Source: Xanthoparmelia taractica (lineage: Eukaryota > Ascomycota > Lecanoromycetes > Lecanorales > Parmeliaceae). From it: 64,000 nucleotides of DNA. Position numbers and translations under genes: made by a program. Each line of letters starts with the position of its first letter. The stretch's first letter is position 1. Positions 22,280 to 33,535 of this stretch are shown piece after piece. Location: NCBI GenBank assembly GCA_033085395.1, contig JANQBS010000025.1, positions 186,001-250,000 of the forward strand, written 5' to 3'. The notes under the pieces are model-generated. The model saw only the letters and a program-made list of their open reading frames with translations. It had not been told where the DNA came from and did not search any database.

Positions 22280-22908
22280 AATCAAGAAGACGAGGCCGAA
22301 GTAACGCTCTATATAGTCTTTTATCTCGCATTCGTCGCATTTCTTCATATAGGCGAGTTCACATATATCACACGTAATCGCAAAGCCCAGAACTTTGAGT
22401 AATAATTTCTTACTCGTCGCTCGATGAGGCTATATAAGAAATATCTCAAATTTATACTTTTAGTATTTAAAACGAATCTCTTTCGTTAAGAGATAACACT
22501 TATTATTATAACGTTAAATAATAACGCTTATATAATAAAGGTCTTATAATATCTCTTTAGATAAAAGATCTTATTAAATAGTTCTCTCTTTTAATTAGAT
22601 AAGAACTCTTTTACTAAAGAGCTAATTATTAGTTAACTTCGTTAAATATTAACCTCGCTCGATATAAGAGATTATTATTCAAAGCACTTCTTTCGTAGAG
22701 GGACTATTACTTTAGCACGCGAGGCGAGTCTTAGCGACGATAAGATTATGCTATTAAGACGCTGAAAGTTCAATTTCTATCGTCTCTATAAGACTATATC
22801 ACTACTTACCTTAAGCGAATACTTATCACATCATGAAGATATTAGCATCTTCCGTCTCATCAGCGCTAGTGCTGGCGATACTTATATCGTTAGGTCGTTA
22901 TGCGAAAC

Positions 22909-23184
22909 TACGGGTCGGAAAGGTGTGATATATTTGATGGTATGGGACTAGTTTTTCGAATACTATATCGAAAGATATAGGATATCCCATACTCTCATTA
23001 AGTTTTTAATAAATATATTATATAATATTTTTTTATATTCTAAAAATATGTAAAAAGCTTAAGCGAACGCTTATATAATTATAAAATTCTATAAATAGAT
23101 TAAAAAGATATAATTTTTTAAAAAAAGTTGAAAAAAAGTTGAAAACGACTATGTTCAACAGATACCACACCTTTCCGACCCGTA
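22909..23184 (-). mobile_element. MITE copy D (276 bp)
   Basis: It starts TACGGGTCGGAAAGGTGTGA and ends with the inverse (CCACACCTTTCCGACCCGTA). It is oriented like copy A and opposite to copies B and C. No perfect target duplication is visible. It sits at the 3' side of the recombinase relic. Confidence 0.85.
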
Positions 23185-24390
23185 GTAATATAATAGCTAG
23201 ATTACGTATCGATCGATCTAGAATTATCGATTTTATAATCTTCTAAATTATAATTAAAAAGATTACTCTATTTATTATTAAAAGTATTAATTATAAGTAG
23301 ATTACTATTAAATAGCTAATTAAATCTAACTATAAATTATATATTAATCTCTATAATTATAAGATTCTTATTAAATATCTTCTTCTCTATAAATATCTCT
23401 TATTTCAAGTATATAATAAATAACTTTCTATCTCTCTATTATTATTTTATTTTTATTAATAAATAGATAATATTCTAACTTCTAAAGAGTTTATATCTCG
23501 CTATTATAATAAGACTTTAAATCTATATAATTAGAATTTATTAATCTTTTGAGATAAATATAAAAATAGATATCTTTAGATCGTTAGATAGCTAGATATT
23601 CTCTATACTAATTCATCTCGTTAAAAGATCAATTAATTAGTTAATTAACTAACTATATTTTAAATTAATATTACTAATAGCTATATAGCTATTTAGAAAA
23701 ATCTTTAGAAAATTCTAATAAAGCTTTTAACTCTATTTTTTATTAAATAAATAAGTTAGATAATTCTATAAAAGAAGAAAAAGTATAATAAAACTAATAT
23801 ATATAAACTTATTACTACGAAGATCTATCTATTATATTTCTTCTTTATTAATTTCCGTCTTTTTCTTTACTCTTCTTCGTCTCTCTTAATTACGTAATTA
23901 ATTTTATAATTTTAAAAGTTATAAAAACGATCTAAAAATACTAAAAATAGTATTTTTATATTCTCTACTATTCTATCTTCTTTCTTCGTTTCGTTAATAC
24001 TTATAATATTTAAATTAAATCGTTAAATTAAAGAAAAGAAAATTTAAAAATAAAAGAAAGATCTCTTATAGAAGAGATCTTAAAAGTCTATATTAAATAC
24101 TATATTTTAATCTACTATATAATCTAATAAAAAGAAGTCTAAGTAATATCTAATATTAAGTAAGAATATAAATAAGAGAAAGTTTTAATAATAGCGTATT
24201 TTAGAGACGATTTATTTATTAAGAAAACTTTTTAAGAGCGAGAAATAAGTGTATAGTAGCTACTTATTACGTTATATATTTATATATAGGCCTTATAAAC
24301 TAATTGCGATACTATATTATAGATATCTTGCCCAGATACTTAAATTTAGTGAGGCTACTATATAAATCTAAGTATTAAGGCAATTTTACC
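23185..24390. repeat. RIP-degraded AT-rich sequence, identity unknown
   Basis: This is TA-rich sequence with stops in all frames, extending from MITE copy D to the sharp right edge of the AT-rich block near 24390. The parent element is not recognised. Confidence 0.65.
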
Positions 24391-24676
24391 GAAACTTGCG
24401 TTGCGCCCCTATCTTGCGCCCCCAGGGCTTCCCGCTATATGCGAGGCTGATGACAAATCTCGACGCCTTCATCCCACGAGGCTATCAAAAGGGAGGGTTG
24501 CAGGAGTGGGGAATCCAATCAACATTCGCAAGGCTACAGCCTCTTAGCGATCGGTTGTCAGCATTATCAATCCGTCCTTGAATAAGAAGCTGATGGTGTA
24601 CCGCGCAAAGTATGTCGTCTTCAACATTTTCTGCTATAGTTCTCCCGTGCAGAAGAGTATATTCTATGACTTCAAG
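24391..24676. other. short promoter region next to the AT-rich block
   Basis: Normal composition resumes at about 24390. Only about 290 bp separate the block from the ATG of the membrane-protein gene. No TATA element is obvious. Confidence 0.4.
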
Positions 24677-26813
24677 ATGGGCAATTGCGCTTCCAATGTG
24701 AACTGTACAGTGACGGGTCAACCAACGGAGAGCGACCCGGATATTGCTGGAATCGGGGTGTTAGTTTCATTTGGCGCTACTGCAGTCATCACCTTCATCG
24801 CTATAGTTGTCGGCTATCTGACGGATTCGTTACCTGACTCTACTTTGACTGAGTTGGATCGAGCCTGTAAGCACTCCGCTTTTATGAGCAATTTCTCTTG
24901 CCTTGAATAAATTCCAAATCGGAAGTAATTGAGAGGGTTCTTACCTATTTTTAAATCCGTTTGGTGACTTGGCCCCTTGCCTCTTGTGGGCTGAGCTGAC
25001 CCTGATTTGTGTAGGTATCGTGAAGCTCCAGTGGCGGCCATGGGAAAGTGCTGGTCCTTTAGGCACGCTTCTTCGCTACTCAATGGCCCCAATTACCGGA
25101 TTTGTGTTTCCAGCTTCCCCCATGCTCGACCAGAAATTGGACCCTGCTGAAAAGCGCAAACGGGACAGAGCCCGCCGTAGCAAAGGTCTAGAACGCTTCG
25201 TGTTGGCTTTGAGCGATCAACAGCTTGTAACAGGACTCGCGGTACTCATCGCTGGGTACACAGATCGGTGCTCTAGATCATTCTACCATTTCCAAATCAT
25301 AGCCGTGCTCGGATGGTTCTCTTCAACCACTCATCTGTCTACTTTGGCAGTTCTGAGGACGTACCTGATTGATCATCCTCGGGTTCGAGATTGGCGAGTA
25401 ACTGCAATGCTAGCTATCTTCGGTCTTCTGGTTGTGTCTCAGACTGTAAATTTTTCAACTCAAGATGGTTCTTTGCCCCTTCAATGCGTTTTTGATTCAT
25501 TTGCGCCGGACGGCCCTTACTTTATCGATATCATCAATCTCGCCCTAGTCATAATCTTTTTGTGCGTGTCGTATACGAACCGGACACGTCGGCTATACAC
25601 ATTTGACTCGGATTGGAGTGTTCAGGACTGGATTGTTGAGGTACTAGCCAGGCCACTAATTCGGAATAATGACGTTCGTAATCTGGAAAGAATAGTAGTC
25701 ACAAGTTCCATCATGTCTAAAGCAGAACAAGGTGCCACTTACAGGAAATTGCAACAGAGAAGGCGTTGGTGGAAGTACTGTAACGGCTGGCTGGCGAACC
25801 GCTCTGCCTTTTCCCGTCTTTTAATCGAAATGTGGTATCTAAACCAGGAGATGCAGAGATCTTTCCTGAGCGAAATCCTTACCCTACTATTCGGTGTTAG
25901 TTATGGGATTTCACAAGTGGTCACGAATCGAAACCAGATACCCAGTGCAGGACTTTCCGGCGATCAAAATGCAATAACTTTTGGCCAGCTCGTGCCACTC
26001 TTTCTAATAACTTTACCTGTGTTAGCCGCTGGAGAGGTTTACTATGGTAAGTGCTCACTGTTCAACTCCCTTAATATTCACTTGCAGAACCTGGCTGTTA
26101 AACAAACGTACTGATTTTAAATTGATCAAAGCGTCAACCTCAAATAGAGTTACTGACATCATGTCTCATTAGAGCGCCACGACGAGGCCAGAGGCCTTCC
26201 TTCGTCGCAAACCTTTGTAGCGCTGCTCGACCCTGCAATGCTACTGCTGCTGGATGACACCGATACCGCAGTCAAAACGACACTTAGAATGGCGGCGAAC
26301 TCAAAAGCGGGTTTTTACAGCAACAGTGCGGGCCCATCCAGACAAGCAACCAACTATCAATCAAGCGTCCTTCTCCCGGACCCAGTTGCAGGCATTCCGC
26401 TTTCAGAGATGACAAGCTCGGCAGTGAGAAAAACAAGGCCGGATACGACTGTCATCGCAGCTGAAGGCCATGAGGAGGAGGAGTCTGCTGCCGCTGCCGC
26501 TGCCGCATTGGGTGACGTTTATCCAGCAATTAGGCGCGCCGATACGGAGTCAGGAGTTGATCAATTGACACCGCCTATACAACTCACTCATCTTCGAGGA
26601 TCCTCCAAGAAAGCGCGACTACTGCTCATTATGTTCACGTTCCAAGCAGCGCTTTATATTTTCTTCGCAGTAACGCTGTCGGGCGTCGGGGCTGAATTTT
26701 TGAGTGGGATTCCCGCAATAATCTCTGCTATGGGTTCACTTATTGCTGTCATTACGGTAATTATGAATTTTGGTGTACAAGTCCGGGAAGGTAGGGGCTC
26801 TGAAGGAACTTGA
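24677..26813 (+). CDS. multi-pass integral membrane protein, unknown function
   Basis: Three exons, 24677-24866, 25015-26046 and 26173-26813, join in phase (introns 148 and 126 bp) to give 620 aa. About nine hydrophobic helices are visible. The first is 'GVLVSFGATAVITFIAIVVG'; several follow in residues 115-275; two lie near 350-400 ('SEILTLLFGVSYGI', 'LVPLFLITLPVLAAGEVYY'); two lie at the C-terminus. Between the last two groups is a low-complexity cytoplasmic-type loop with a run of Glu and Ala. Short Asn-rich N-terminus 'MGNCASNVNCT' has potential N-glycosylation sites. The pattern matches a common fungal family of uncharacterised membrane proteins, not a known transporter. A longer in-frame ATG at 24578 exists but is less likely. 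Confidence 0.8.
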
Positions 26814-28483
26814 CGTGCTGTGTACTTCGCGCATCAAGTGGCTATAAACGCTTGATTTTCGCATTTGACTTGCTGTCAACCTTACTTGTTACCTTTCGAT
26901 ACTCCACTGACAACGCACAGCGGATCCATGGTGCCTGCTTTCAGAAGAAGGTCTATTTTACCGAAAATAGGTTCGGGGTCAGTAAGGATAGATCTGACTG
27001 GTGGGGAAAAGAAGAACATTGACTATGAGTGCTAACTTCAGCAGCAGGTCAGCTGTGACATACGTCTGTACGTCCTGTCGGCTATAATTCCGCAGTACTG
27101 CCTGCTATATTCGAAAGAGCTCAGGGATCTCACCTCGCGTCGAACCTGACTCAAAGGGGCACCTACTCGGCATACCCTACTGAACAAGAAAATCACCCAA
27201 TGCGCATGTATATACACCGTAATAAGCCCTCGAAGCCGAAGTCATTAAAGTCAGTCAACATGGGATCGACTTGCAGCCGTGACAGGCCACCTTTGAACAA
27301 GCTCAGACTTTATTCTGAGACCGTTGAGTTATTCAACATTACCAAACTTTCCAGGCTAGGGAAATCGATAATCTATCCATGTACGCTAAAGCTGAAGTCG
27401 CCACTGAAATTACAATCTGCGATGATCTATTTAAGACATTGCGCTATGAATATCAGGCGGCAAGGATTAGAAGCCAGAAAATTGCATGAGTCTTGCAAAA
27501 AATGCTCGATCCTTAGCAGCTACCCTTCTGATCGTCTCTGCATTCTCAGTCAGAGTCCGACCACAGCCATCAAGCGGCAACCAATCACATCATCTACATA
27601 CGTGCCCGAGAAGCGAGTCTGCAAGAACGGAGAAGGTAGTCATGGACCGATTCCTCGTTTCCAACACTTCCTTGACTCCCGAGTCCTAATCTTCCTCGCT
27701 AAATCCCTGCCACCTTCCACCGGACTTCTGCCCTCCCTCGCACCTTCCTCCTTACTTCGCGGGACCATATACCAGCAAATCCACATCGTGCCGTCTCACC
27801 CATCGCAAAAACGATGATCCAAGCTGACGCTTAAAGAAACCGCTCTCCCTACAGCATACACCCAACCTCCATCTCTGTGCCAGAATCATCCCATCCCATC
27901 CCATCCCATCCCACTCCAGCCGCTCAAAGCCGACAACCACAACACCCCACAGCCGCCGTACCAATATATATAAATGTTCAACCTATATCACCTACATCAC
28001 CTTTCTTTTTCGATTCCTGGGTTTTCTGTAGTGGTGAGATGAGAGATGTTTTTGATTTTGTTGTTGATTTTGGGTTTTGGGTTTAAAATAACTGGTACTC
28101 GGTGCTTTAAAAAAAAGGGATGGGGGCGGGAAGACCACTCCGGTGATCGTAGGTGAAGGGCCCATCAGGATCTGGTGGAGATGCTGTGGTTGGCTGGTTG
28201 GCTGATTGGTTGGCGTCGGGGGTCGGGCCTTTTTTGTTACTTTTTTGTGGGCAAGGGAAAGGAAAGAAAGGGGGAAAGAAAAAAAAAAAATTAGCAAGAA
28301 GAGTATGAGTATGCATTGACGGGTATCATCCACATATATACTCCAAAAAGCCCGCACACTGCAGGGCAGGGTACCTTTCTATGTTCAGCCAAGGCAGTCC
28401 CCATAACATCGATTCCATATCCATGCACCGCATGGTATGAATCCAAACAATCCGGAAACATTGCCACTCAAAAAACCCGCTAC
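26814..28483. other. intergenic, no supported gene
   Basis: The 205-codon frame at 27200-27817 (plus) has no family resemblance and random-looking composition. A CATCC pentanucleotide repeat lies at 27887-27911. T-rich and A-rich homopolymers occur near 28110-28290. I see nothing else. Confidence 0.4.
27887..27911. repeat. CATCC x5 tandem repeat
   Basis: Five perfect head-to-tail CATCC units lie in an intergenic C-rich stretch. Confidence 0.9.
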
Positions 28484-30115
28484 TCAAAACAAATCATCCT
28501 GAAAATCCACCCTCTCGCTAATCGTCAGCACGACCGTCGTCTTGGCCCGTATCCTATTCATCGGCGTCTCCGAATGCGCCTGATCGTCCAACTCGACCTC
28601 ATCGCTCTCCGCATCCCCCTGCCGCCGTCCCCCATACACCTCCACATTATGCTTCGACCACGGCCAACCCTGACCGCCGGCTTGATCGGTTTCGTGCAGG
28701 CGGTTGAAGGAGGAGTCACCGTACTGGTTTTTGCGGAGGGAGTTGCTGCCGTAACGGGAAGTGGAAGGGTAAGTGGCGGGATTAGGGCGGTGAGTGCCGC
28801 CCCAGACAACGCGGACGAAGAGAGGGCGTAGGGAGGGGAGGCAGGCGGATACGACGGCTATGGAGGGTTCGGCAGCGGTCCAGATGGAGATGGGGACGTA
28901 ATACCCTGTGATTGTCCGTTAATGCTACGGATCTGGGCTGGCTGGGGAATGGGCCGATGGCCCGGGCGGACGCACATGTGATGTCCTCGTTTTGGCCGTA
29001 TTGGTGGAGGATAATGAGGCGGGTGATACTGACCGCGCAGACGCTAGTTGGGTTGTTAGCATCTAGGAACGAATGGATAGGAATGAAGCGGAGGGAGGCC
29101 GGGGCGGCTTACGTGAGGCCTACGGTGAAGATCCCAGTCAGGACTAGTTTCTGCGGCTGACTGGTTCTCAGACGCCAGAGAATCGGAATCGGCTAGACCA
29201 ATTGACCCTTCATTAATCAAAAGTGGGCGGAATCCATCGCGCTTTCACTCACCAAAGCCAAAAGCACAAAGTCCGTAGCGGCATTGACTGAGCCGCTTAT
29301 GAGGAAGTAAAGTTGCACGTTGATACATCGCCCACCGGATTTGGTTTTGACAGTACCAGCCATGGTGTCCCAGAAACTATGAATGGGAACGCATTGGAAG
29401 ACGGAGACGAGAATGCAGGTAATGGTGAAGCAAACGACAAAGTGGTTGCACCAAAGGAGGATGCGGCGGAATTGGACGATGGGGAAGATGCGGTATTGGA
29501 AGAGGATGCTACATTTTCGTACTAGTCAGACATGATCGTTCTTGACTTTGTATGTGTCTCTGAAGCCACAGAGGCCGTAGATGGAGGGACGCATACATGG
29601 AGTATTTGACAGACGCCATGGCGAGAGTATAGAGGAATTCGAATGCGTAGAGAGTTCTGAAAAAGCGCACTATGCCATCCTTGTGGAGGGTTTCGATATG
29701 TCCCCCAAAACCATTCTGTAGAGCTGCGCTGTGCGTTAGATATGTTTTGCCGTCTCAAGATGCCGGATGCGACTGACAGACAAGGTTGACGATGTTGGGA
29801 CCCCAGCAGAGAAACTGCGTGGATATGAGTATGGATCATTGTGCAGATGTCGCCTGGACGATATACATACGCAGGCGGGCACGATGGCCAGATCATCCCA
29901 CTACATGGCTGATGAGTCATTTCTTCTCCGGTACGGGAGCATATCCGACAACTTACCCAGAAGCCGGCTCTTGACGACCATCTCGAGAGGAATCGCAGTG
30001 TTACAGCTAGGGTGGGGAGGATGAGCAAGGGCACCGACGCTCCAATGACCTCGCCTCTTCGGTTTTGTGACAGGTCGGTCGGCGACAAAGCGGCCGGCAG
30101 CGTGGATACCTCCAT
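28484..30115 (-). CDS. SAT4/PTH11-type rhodopsin-like seven-helix membrane protein
   Basis: The model has eight exons: 30115-29957, 29900-29871, 29814-29775, 29723-29597, 29508-29253, 29192-29113, 29043-28976 and 28905-28484 (393 aa). It shows the family order. Helix 1 is 'VIGASVPLLILPTLAVTLRFL'. Then come 'FWWDDLAIVPAC', 'NGFGGHIETL' and 'ASVKYSIILFQYRIFP'; a cysteine helix 'VFQCVPIHSFW'; 'GRCINVQLYFLISGSVNAATDFVLLALPIPILW'; and 'ITWYYVPISIWTAAEPSIAVVSACLPSLRPLF'. A hydrophilic tail of about 110 residues follows. Members include PTH11, a GPCR-like sensor of Pyricularia; most are uncharacterised. Exons 2 and 3 are only 30 and 40 bp. The exon 3/4 junction has an alternative (29814-29782 joined to 29715-29597). 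Confidence 0.88.
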
Positions 30116-32492
30116 GACTTAAAGAAGGGCGGCGCAAAGGAGGGCGAGTGGAATTAAGAGTGCCGTTGGGGACAAGAGGAAGCCGGGGCACAAGGCACGA
30201 GGGGCAGTCCCATCTTGTTGGCTAGAGTGGGAAGGAAGAATGGGAGGAAGAAGATTAGGAAAGATGTGAGGTGGAAGGAAGGCCGTAGCCGGTGAGCGAG
30301 CAACATACTGTAACCAATTGAAAGTGTGGTGGATAGGTAAAGTAAAGTAAGTAGAAGCTTTGGGAAAGTATGCATACGCCGTATTATGGCTTGGTTCCAT
30401 TCCAGCTGTGCCGTGTGGGTGGATGTTATTGATGATGCTTGTAGATCTAGCCACCACCACTTATTTCGGGGAGTAAGCTGGAAGGATATAGTAACTTATC
30501 GAGTACATGTATATATCTGCTGCATACCCTAACTTACGGAAGCATTCAATATGGAAACGAGTCACGAGACAGACAGGTACCTAACCGATGATTCTTGGCA
30601 TGAATATTACTAGATACTTGTATAACCCTAATACCTTAGGCTAAGGTAGATACTTTACTGATGATTGTACTTCGTATTTGATGCAATGCGGGGTTAATTA
30701 ACAGTAAGCCGATGAACTAACTACCTTATCTTTACACGTGCTTTTGTGGCGTATAGCCTTGCTCTCCGCTCTCCCGTAAAGTAAGGTAATATATATATAA
30801 AGTAAAGCATCCAAGTAAAGGCAAAAGGCCCGAGCCAAGTTCTATCGAATACCCACCAAGGCTGCCAACTGTAAGCGACCAGTCCCAGTCATATCTCTCC
30901 CTCTCTCTTCGGAGCTGATACTCACATTATCATTAGTACTTCTTCCCCTCACACCCTCATGCAACAAAGGAGATTCCGTGTTTCAGCCTCCGGCCTGCAT
31001 TAGCCACTCTTCTTGTCCCAGAGACCCCCCCCCGGCCTTCCCTTCATACTTTGTCTGCAGTCAGCTTAGTATATCTATCCTGTCGTCATCATTCCGCCGG
31101 CCATCGCGCAACCATTCATGCGCCGTCCAACGCCCAAGGATCGCGCAAGCAAGTCCGGGGAAATCCGAAAGAAGGCAGCTTCTCCCGAGCCGCCGCTCAT
31201 TCCACCAAGTGTTACTTCTAGATGATGGTGCCAACGCTAGGGTCCTTGCTATTTTAGTATTGCGGCCGTGGTAGGTTACACAAAGATTGAAGCTCGGACC
31301 ACGTCCTTCAGCTCGCTTTGATCCTGTATCGACATTATTGTCCCCGCGCTGCTGCCCATCACAAATGCCTCAATCTGGTGCTTAAATAGCCTCTAGCTGA
31401 TATTCAAAGTCATCCATCCCTACCCCGGCATTGCTCACAAGGCAAAGTAGGGCATCGGAACACCTCTTCATTTCAACTACCTAGATCCTGAACAGGGTAC
31501 CTTGCGAGATTGCAAACCCCGCTAGTGTTGGAACCTTGGATGGTGCGATGCATCCCAGGCAATCTAGTTGACCTCCGCATTTGAGCTTGGCAGGGCATGC
31601 TTTAGTACGGAGAGCTGAGTACTTGGTCGTATCGTTAGCTCATCCACCCTCTGCAAAGGAAGCTTGCAAATTTATCCTGTCCTCGTGTTTAGCAAGAAAC
31701 CGAGCAGCACCTCCCTTTTCAAAGGGCGAGGGGTTAACGTTGTTGTGACGAAGGCGCTTTGCGGTGGGATTCTAATCGGATAGCTAGCCCCGTAGCTTTG
31801 CGACATTCTGCATGATTCACGCGGCGCTGAAGGTGAGTGTAAGGGGAAGGGAGAAGATTCTGTGACGATGACTTACAAATGTAGGGTTGCTGGTAAGGGA
31901 GAGTGTGGTGTGGGACGGGAACATGGGCTGGCGTTTTGGATGAATGAGCGGGCAGGAGGTGCGTACGTATCAGGTCTCGATGCCATGTTTTATTGAGTGG
32001 CCCACACCTGCTCCTCGCGATATCCACTGCCGAAGTACTCGTGAAGTGGAAAAGCGCCCCGTGGGTACGGATGCTCGCAAATGAGACACAAAGTCTAGGC
32101 GGCACATCGTTAACTGTTGTTGATGGCATTTTGGATATTATAAAAACATAGCTTCATGGACAGAAAAGGGGCATTCAGCTCTGTATTCATAGTGGACGAG
32201 GCAAAGTGTTTGAAAGCATAGTCGCTGGGTATGAACAAGCGGACGAGGACATCATGTCAGGCATGATAATGGAAACCGCGGAAAGCAAACATGAGCTTGG
32301 GTAGACAGCATGATATGGCCCGTCTTCATCTTCAGCCCTCTTTCTTATTAGCAATCTAAAATTGGCGAAGCAATTCGACATATGTAGTGATCATTCAAAG
32401 CAGGGTATAATGACGTCTCATTGTCATGATTAGATATGTGGCCGCATGGGATTGCTACAGACTGCCACTCGGCCGCGCCAAATACTAAGCAT
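30116..32492. other. intergenic, 2.4 kb
   Basis: A TATATATATAAAG element near 30790-30805, a CT-rich stretch near 30895 and a short ATG frame at 31118-31225 might mark a small transcription unit (listed separately). Other frames (30119-30460 minus, 31734-32129 minus) have no family resemblance. Confidence 0.4.
31118..31225 (+). CDS. tentative very short ORF or first exon
   Basis: The 35-codon frame begins MRRPTPKDRASKSGEIRKKA and ends in a Pro/Ser-rich stretch. It lies about 320 bp downstream of a TATA-like element and a CT-rich leader. The strongly basic start would suit a small nuclear or mitochondrial protein. A downstream piece after a CTATTTTAG acceptor near 31258 could be a second exon, but the phase does not join cleanly. 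This is a guess. Confidence 0.18.
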   Translation: MRRPTPKDRASKSGEIRKKAASPEPPLIPPSVTSR

Positions 32493-33535
32493 TCAGCTTG
32501 TTTCCGACATTACTAAGCCCCGCAACTTCAAAGACGCCAGCAAGTGTTTAGACCATTTGCACTCCTCATAGTGGGCAAGGTATCCACGCCTAGTATAGAT
32601 CACTGCCCAATCATCCAATTCGTCATCGGTTGTCGGTCCGTCACGGCACCCTTTGCAGGATAGTCCCCATTCAAGGGTTCCGCTTGATGCGTCCAATGTA
32701 GGAAAGCGGATGGAAGCCATGAGTGGGCCATATGAGGACCCACGACGTTTGTTCTGCATCTGCTTTCGCCGTTGCACCCAACTAGAGATCCCGCTGCCCA
32801 CCCCACTATTGGGGTACGCGGCTCGTATAAGTACTTGTGCTTCCATTGCCTCCTCACTCCCATGGAATTTTATTCCTGCTTCTATCGCTGCGTTCAGGCT
32901 GACCCAAGCGACCCGTTGTCCGTGCCCATCTCGCTGAGGGCGATCTATGCTGTATCGTAGTGGAAGACTTTGCATGCACGGGAGCTGCTGTATGATCTCA
33001 GCGGGGAGTCTGAATAAAATCATCGCCACAGATCTAGAAACGGGCTGAATATCGGAGTCTTCAGCTAGACATAGCCAGCAGTATCGGCGGCATTCAAGCA
33101 GGTATAGGTAGGTACCGAATTCGCCGCAGTCGAAACATTCTTGAGCGCGCGCAATGCTGTGGATAGATCGTTTATAGTAAACTGTGGGGACAATCCGGTA
33201 CTGAGTATTGCTCGCAAGGCGTTGGGGGCATGAGTGACGATTTCTCTGTGCTGGGGAAGGCTGTCGACGAGAAGCTTTGAGCGATGATTTATAGATTGCA
33301 TGAGGGTCAAGGTCTGTAGGTCGAGTAGCTGTAGAATAGACTGTATGATCTCCAATGGTAAGAGGTCCAGCTGACCCAGAGTTTGGAGACTTGTTGTGTT
33401 CGAGCCCGCAATGCTAGACAGCTGGGCAAGAGGGCAATTCTGCTCAAGCATCTTCGGATCAATGTAACGAAGATTGATGTCCTGTCGCTCATATGTCAGC
33501 TCGTGCAGCTGCTGCGCAGGTTGAAGGTCGGCCAT
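32493..33535 (-). pseudogene. F-box protein gene, interrupted by a GC-repeat frameshift
   Basis: From the ATG at 33535 the frame encodes an F-box-type region ('LDLLPLEIIQSILQLLDLQTLTLMQSIN', residues about 45-75) and 'LPQHREIVTHAPNALRAIL'. This frame then stops at 33065. From a (GC)4 run at 33145-33152 a second frame continues with a zinc-like Cys pattern, 'CFDCGEFGTYLYLLECRRYCWLCL'. It goes on through 'LPAEIIQQLPCMQSLPLRYSI' and 'WVSLNAAIEAGIKFHGS' to 'LEWGLSCKGC', and stops at 32493. This two-part layout, F-box then CxxC...C...CxxC, is a common fungal family of about 340-400 aa. A two-base difference in the GC run accounts for the shift, so the break is either real decay or a sequencing error. 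Confidence 0.7.

Larger units (their letters stand above)
21570..22875 (+). pseudogene. tyrosine recombinase domain, RIP-inactivated and split by a MITE
   Basis: After 'LLRERARLLWGLIAKTRKTYY' come hydrophobic core-binding segments. MITE copy C then interrupts the frame at 21997-22271. The reading continues with 'LYIVFYLAFVAFLHIGEFTYIT', the box I region in which the catalytic Arg of 'FLRxGE' is now His. It ends near 22685-22800 with 'HFFRRGTITLAREASLSDDKIMLL' and 'FNFYRLY', matching the HxxR box and terminal segment of tyrosine recombinases. Several TAA, TAG and TGA codons interrupt it. Confidence 0.7.
18600..22908 (+). mobile_element. RIP-degraded tyrosine-recombinase (DIRS-type) retroelement
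   Basis: Reading through stop codons on the plus strand gives, in order: a basic gag-like ORF, a reverse transcriptase, an RNase H-like domain and a tyrosine recombinase. This order and the use of a tyrosine recombinase instead of a DDE integrase are the hallmarks of the DIRS order. The element is dead: dozens of TAG/TAA codons fit RIP changes (CAA/CAG to TAA/TAG, TGG to TAA or TAG). Its recombinase gene is split by MITE copy C and a further copy (D) follows directly. Termini were not found, so limits are approximate. Confidence 0.75.

Noticed and set aside
27200..27817. 205 aa plus-strand frame
   Set aside because: Long but of random-looking composition, no domain, no promoter or splice context.
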